From CAZAMI01 sp964627805 (GTDB taxonomy: Archaea > Thermoproteota > Thermoprotei_A > Sulfolobales > NBVN01): a stretch of DNA of 64,000 nucleotides. The stretch is taken from contig CAZVLA010000031.1 in NCBI GenBank assembly GCA_964627805.1, forward strand, positions 4,014 to 68,013, written 5' to 3'. The translations under genes and the position numbers were made by a program. The notes under the pieces were generated by a model that made no database searches, was not told the origin of the DNA, and worked only from the letters and a program-made list of their open reading frames with translations. The first letter of the stretch is position 1. The number at the start of each line of letters is the position of its first letter. Positions 62,470 through 64,000 of this stretch are shown piece by piece.

Positions 62470-63339
62470 TTGAGTAGCAAGTTAATGATTTCAGACGCAC
62501 ATGCACATATATCAAACTTAGGAATAGGTCCTCAAGTATATGCTAGGAAGTTCAAGGAGTGTGGAGGGTGGTTCATAGCATTGGTATCTCTACCACCTTA
62601 TCATTACGGGCTAAGTGACTCACTAAATGATTTTATTAAGTCACTTAGTATACATACAGAACTCTGTAGGGTCATTGCAAGCTACGGTATTAAGGTTTCG
62701 TGTTTAGTCGGTATGCATCCAGCATACATTGATAGGGTAGTTAAGAATTACCAAAATAAACCGGAAAAAATAATAAAGTTGATTAATGGAGGATTGAACT
62801 ACATATTGAATTTACTAAAGAAAGGTTATATCGACGGTATAGGTGAGGTTGGCAGACCTCATTACAGGTCAATACCAGAGTCTTTCTCAGTTAATAATTA
62901 CGTACTAATGAATGCTTTAAGAATAAGTAAAGACTATGGCGCTGTACTCCATCTTCATCTAGAGGATAAAGGTCTACTTTCTGTAATATCGATTAATGGG
63001 CTGTGCAGTATCTTAGGGTTTAAGAACAAATGTAAGGTAGTGTTCCATCACGCATCAATAACGACAAGTACGTACGCACGTACGTACGGGTTCTCCTCAA
63101 CTATAGTAGGTAGATATGAGGTGATTAAGAACTTAATAGAGAGAAGCGGTGAAGTAGCTAATGTAATGCTTGAGAGTGACTACATAGATGATCCTAGGAG
63201 GCCGGGGGTGGTGATGTATCCTTGGCAAATAAGTTACGAAGTTAATAAATTACTAAATACTAACCCAAACTACGCAGATGTCTTAAGTAGGTTGTTAGTT
63301 GATAATGTAGTTAAGGTATATGGTGTCGAACCACCTTAA
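62470..63339 (+). CDS. TatD-like metal-dependent hydrolase
   Basis: About 289 residues of the amidohydrolase superfamily, COG1831-like. Metal-site parts: DAHAHIS near 9-15, GIGEVGRPHYRS near 124, HLHLEDKG near 159, HHAS near 195, and ESDYIDDPRRPG near 235. It may be a nuclease or phosphoesterase; substrate unknown. TTG at 62470 with GGTG upstream is the preferred start; GTG 62461 and ATG 62485 are alternatives. Confidence 0.83.
   Translation: MSSKLMISDAHAHISNLGIGPQVYARKFKECGGWFIALVSLPPYHYGLSDSLNDFIKSLSIHTELCRVIASYGIKVSCLVGMHPAYIDRVVKNYQNKPEKIIKLINGGLNYILNLLKKGYIDGIGEVGRPHYRSIPESFSVNNYVLMNALRISKDYGAVLHLHLEDKGLLSVISINGLCSILGFKNKCKVVFHHASITTSTYARTYGFSSTIVGRYEVIKNLIERSGEVANVMLESDYIDDPRRPGVVMYPWQISYEVNKLLNTNPNYADVLSRLLVDNVVKVYGVEPP
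63068..63087. repeat. Inverted repeat of alternating GTAC inside the TatD-like gene
   Basis: GTACGTACG and CGTACGTAC arms around CA, a perfect inverted repeat in the coding sequence (TYARTY). Simple-sequence origin is likely. Confidence 0.6.
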
Positions 63340-63352
63340 CTTTTGGCTTGCA

Positions 63353-63610
63353 TTACCTTAATCTAGTACCTAAGTGCTCCTTACCGTATCTAGTTAGTGT
63401 TATTATTCTTACGTTCTCCTTAGAGTAATTAACGCTTACGTAGCCTCTTATCTCCAGTATCATTAAGTACTTAAGCATGTCAGAGTATGATAAGTCAAGT
63501 TCCATACGTAATTTCTCAAACAGCTCCGAATCCTTTATGACTCCGCCATTATCAGCTAAGATCTCTAGAATCCTCCCCATTACATGTACGGGTGCTCTAA
63601 TGTACACCAT
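63353..63610 (-). CDS. Small winged-helix protein
   Basis: 85 residues forming a single winged helix: HVMGRILEILADNGGVIKDS, then ELDLSYSDMLKYLMILEIRG, then a beta-wing YVSVNYSKENVRIITLTRYG. DNA-binding regulator by fold; target unknown. Convergent with the TatD-like gene. Confidence 0.7.
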   Translation of the reverse strand: MVYIRAPVHVMGRILEILADNGGVIKDSELFEKLRMELDLSYSDMLKYLMILEIRGYVSVNYSKENVRIITLTRYGKEHLGTRLR

Positions 63611-63674
63611 GAATTAATACCCGCTAAGTAAGTTGGTTATAAGGGATTATAAGAATATTGCTCTGACGAGTCTC

Positions 63675-64000
63675 TTATAGATTAGTTGCTAAGGGTCTGC
63701 TCAGGGTCCTCGGTAACCTACGCTTAACCTTCTCCTTCCACTGCTCATAGAACCTTATTATTTCTGGGGATAATGAAGGTGATATCCTATCCATAGCTAC
63801 TAGGAAGTGCCTCATCTTAACATACTTAGCGTTCATGTCTTCCCTCAGAGCTGTTAAGGCGGCTTCTCTTACTAGTGCTTCTAGGTCTGCTCCTGAGTAT
63901 CCTTCGGTTAGTTCCGCTATTTTCTCTAGGTCTACGTCATTAGCTAGTGGCACCTTCCTTGTATGGACCTTAAGGATCTCCAACCTAGCAGCACGATCAG
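63675..64000 (-). CDS. Cdc48/VAT-type AAA ATPase, C-terminal fragment
   Basis: The gene continues beyond the right edge. The visible 108 codons are the end of the D2 AAA domain: DRAARLEILKVHTRKVPL, then VDLEKIAELTEGYSGADLEALVREA (sensor 2 helix), and a C-terminal tail with PSLSPEIIRFYEQW. This is the Cdc48/VAT pattern, an unfoldase acting with the proteasome; PAN has a different tail. The apparent start at 63983 is only an internal TTG. Confidence 0.88.
   Translation of the reverse strand, partial: DRAARLEILKVHTRKVPLANDVDLEKIAELTEGYSGADLEALVREAALTALREDMNAKYVKMRHFLVAMDRISPSLSPEIIRFYEQWKEKVKRRLPRTLSRPLATNL

Noticed and set aside
1..64000. CRISPR arrays, rRNA genes, intact insertion sequences, replication origin
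   Set aside because: No regularly spaced repeats, no rRNA-like stretch, no intact transposase with ends, and no origin-type repeat cluster or cdc6 gene were seen by eye.

Overview
The window is a 64 kb piece of an A+T-rich archaeal chromosome. Gene content points to a hyperthermophilic member of the Thermoproteota (Crenarchaeota), most like the Desulfurococcales or a related order. Lineage markers are two different PCNA paralogues, a PINA ATPase, a candidate Rpo13, an FeS-type TFE-beta, a TFB3-like factor, S30e and a 17-nt intron in tRNA-Pro. The three tRNA genes are very G+C-rich against the A+T-rich background, as in hyperthermophiles. No rRNA, CRISPR array or intact insertion sequence was seen.

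1-3130 looks like an integrated accessory segment lying against the 3' end of a tRNA-Gly gene. It holds the start of a DUF7662-like gene, a frameshifted gene, an AAA ATPase with a TOPRIM-like partner (a possible defence pair) and a decayed, possibly recombinase-derived gene. From 3131 on the sequence is core genome: GGGP synthase with Elf1, a SWIM protein with PINA, tRNA-His, and the whole A-type ATPase. The ATPase is split into a leftward operon (K-E-C-F-A-B-D plus DUF61) and a rightward pair (H-I). The c subunit is a duplicated hairpin carrying the known Na+ ligands.

16-31 kb holds a PCNA3-like clamp, an Lrp regulator, the primase large subunit with two conserved unknowns, the glycine cleavage genes (gcvT-gcvH leftward, gcvPA-gcvPB rightward), a TFB3-like factor and GatD/GatE. 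gcvT has no ATG, GTG or TTG start. SHMT at 60.5 kb supplies the partner enzyme of one-carbon metabolism; the L protein is not in the window.

31-50 kb is information processing and RNA modification: Nop5 with fibrillarin, an HTH regulator with a THEP1 NTPase, TFE-beta, Trm1, TFB with Gar1, SRP19, S8e, UppS, an acyl-CoA synthetase subunit, a GPN GTPase, AmrS, Prs, Trm-G10, RNase Z, Cca with ThpR, and intron-containing tRNA-Pro.

50-64 kb holds an overlooked 58-aa gene, a PCNA1-like clamp, a 1-kb stretch with TnpB debris, a candidate Rpo13 next to a membrane-anchored HerA/FtsK-like ATPase, an Lhr helicase, SerS, SHMT, small wHTH and coiled-coil proteins, a TatD-like hydrolase and the C-terminus of a Cdc48/VAT-type AAA ATPase cut by the window edge. 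Identifications come from reading motifs and remembered families; no database search was run.
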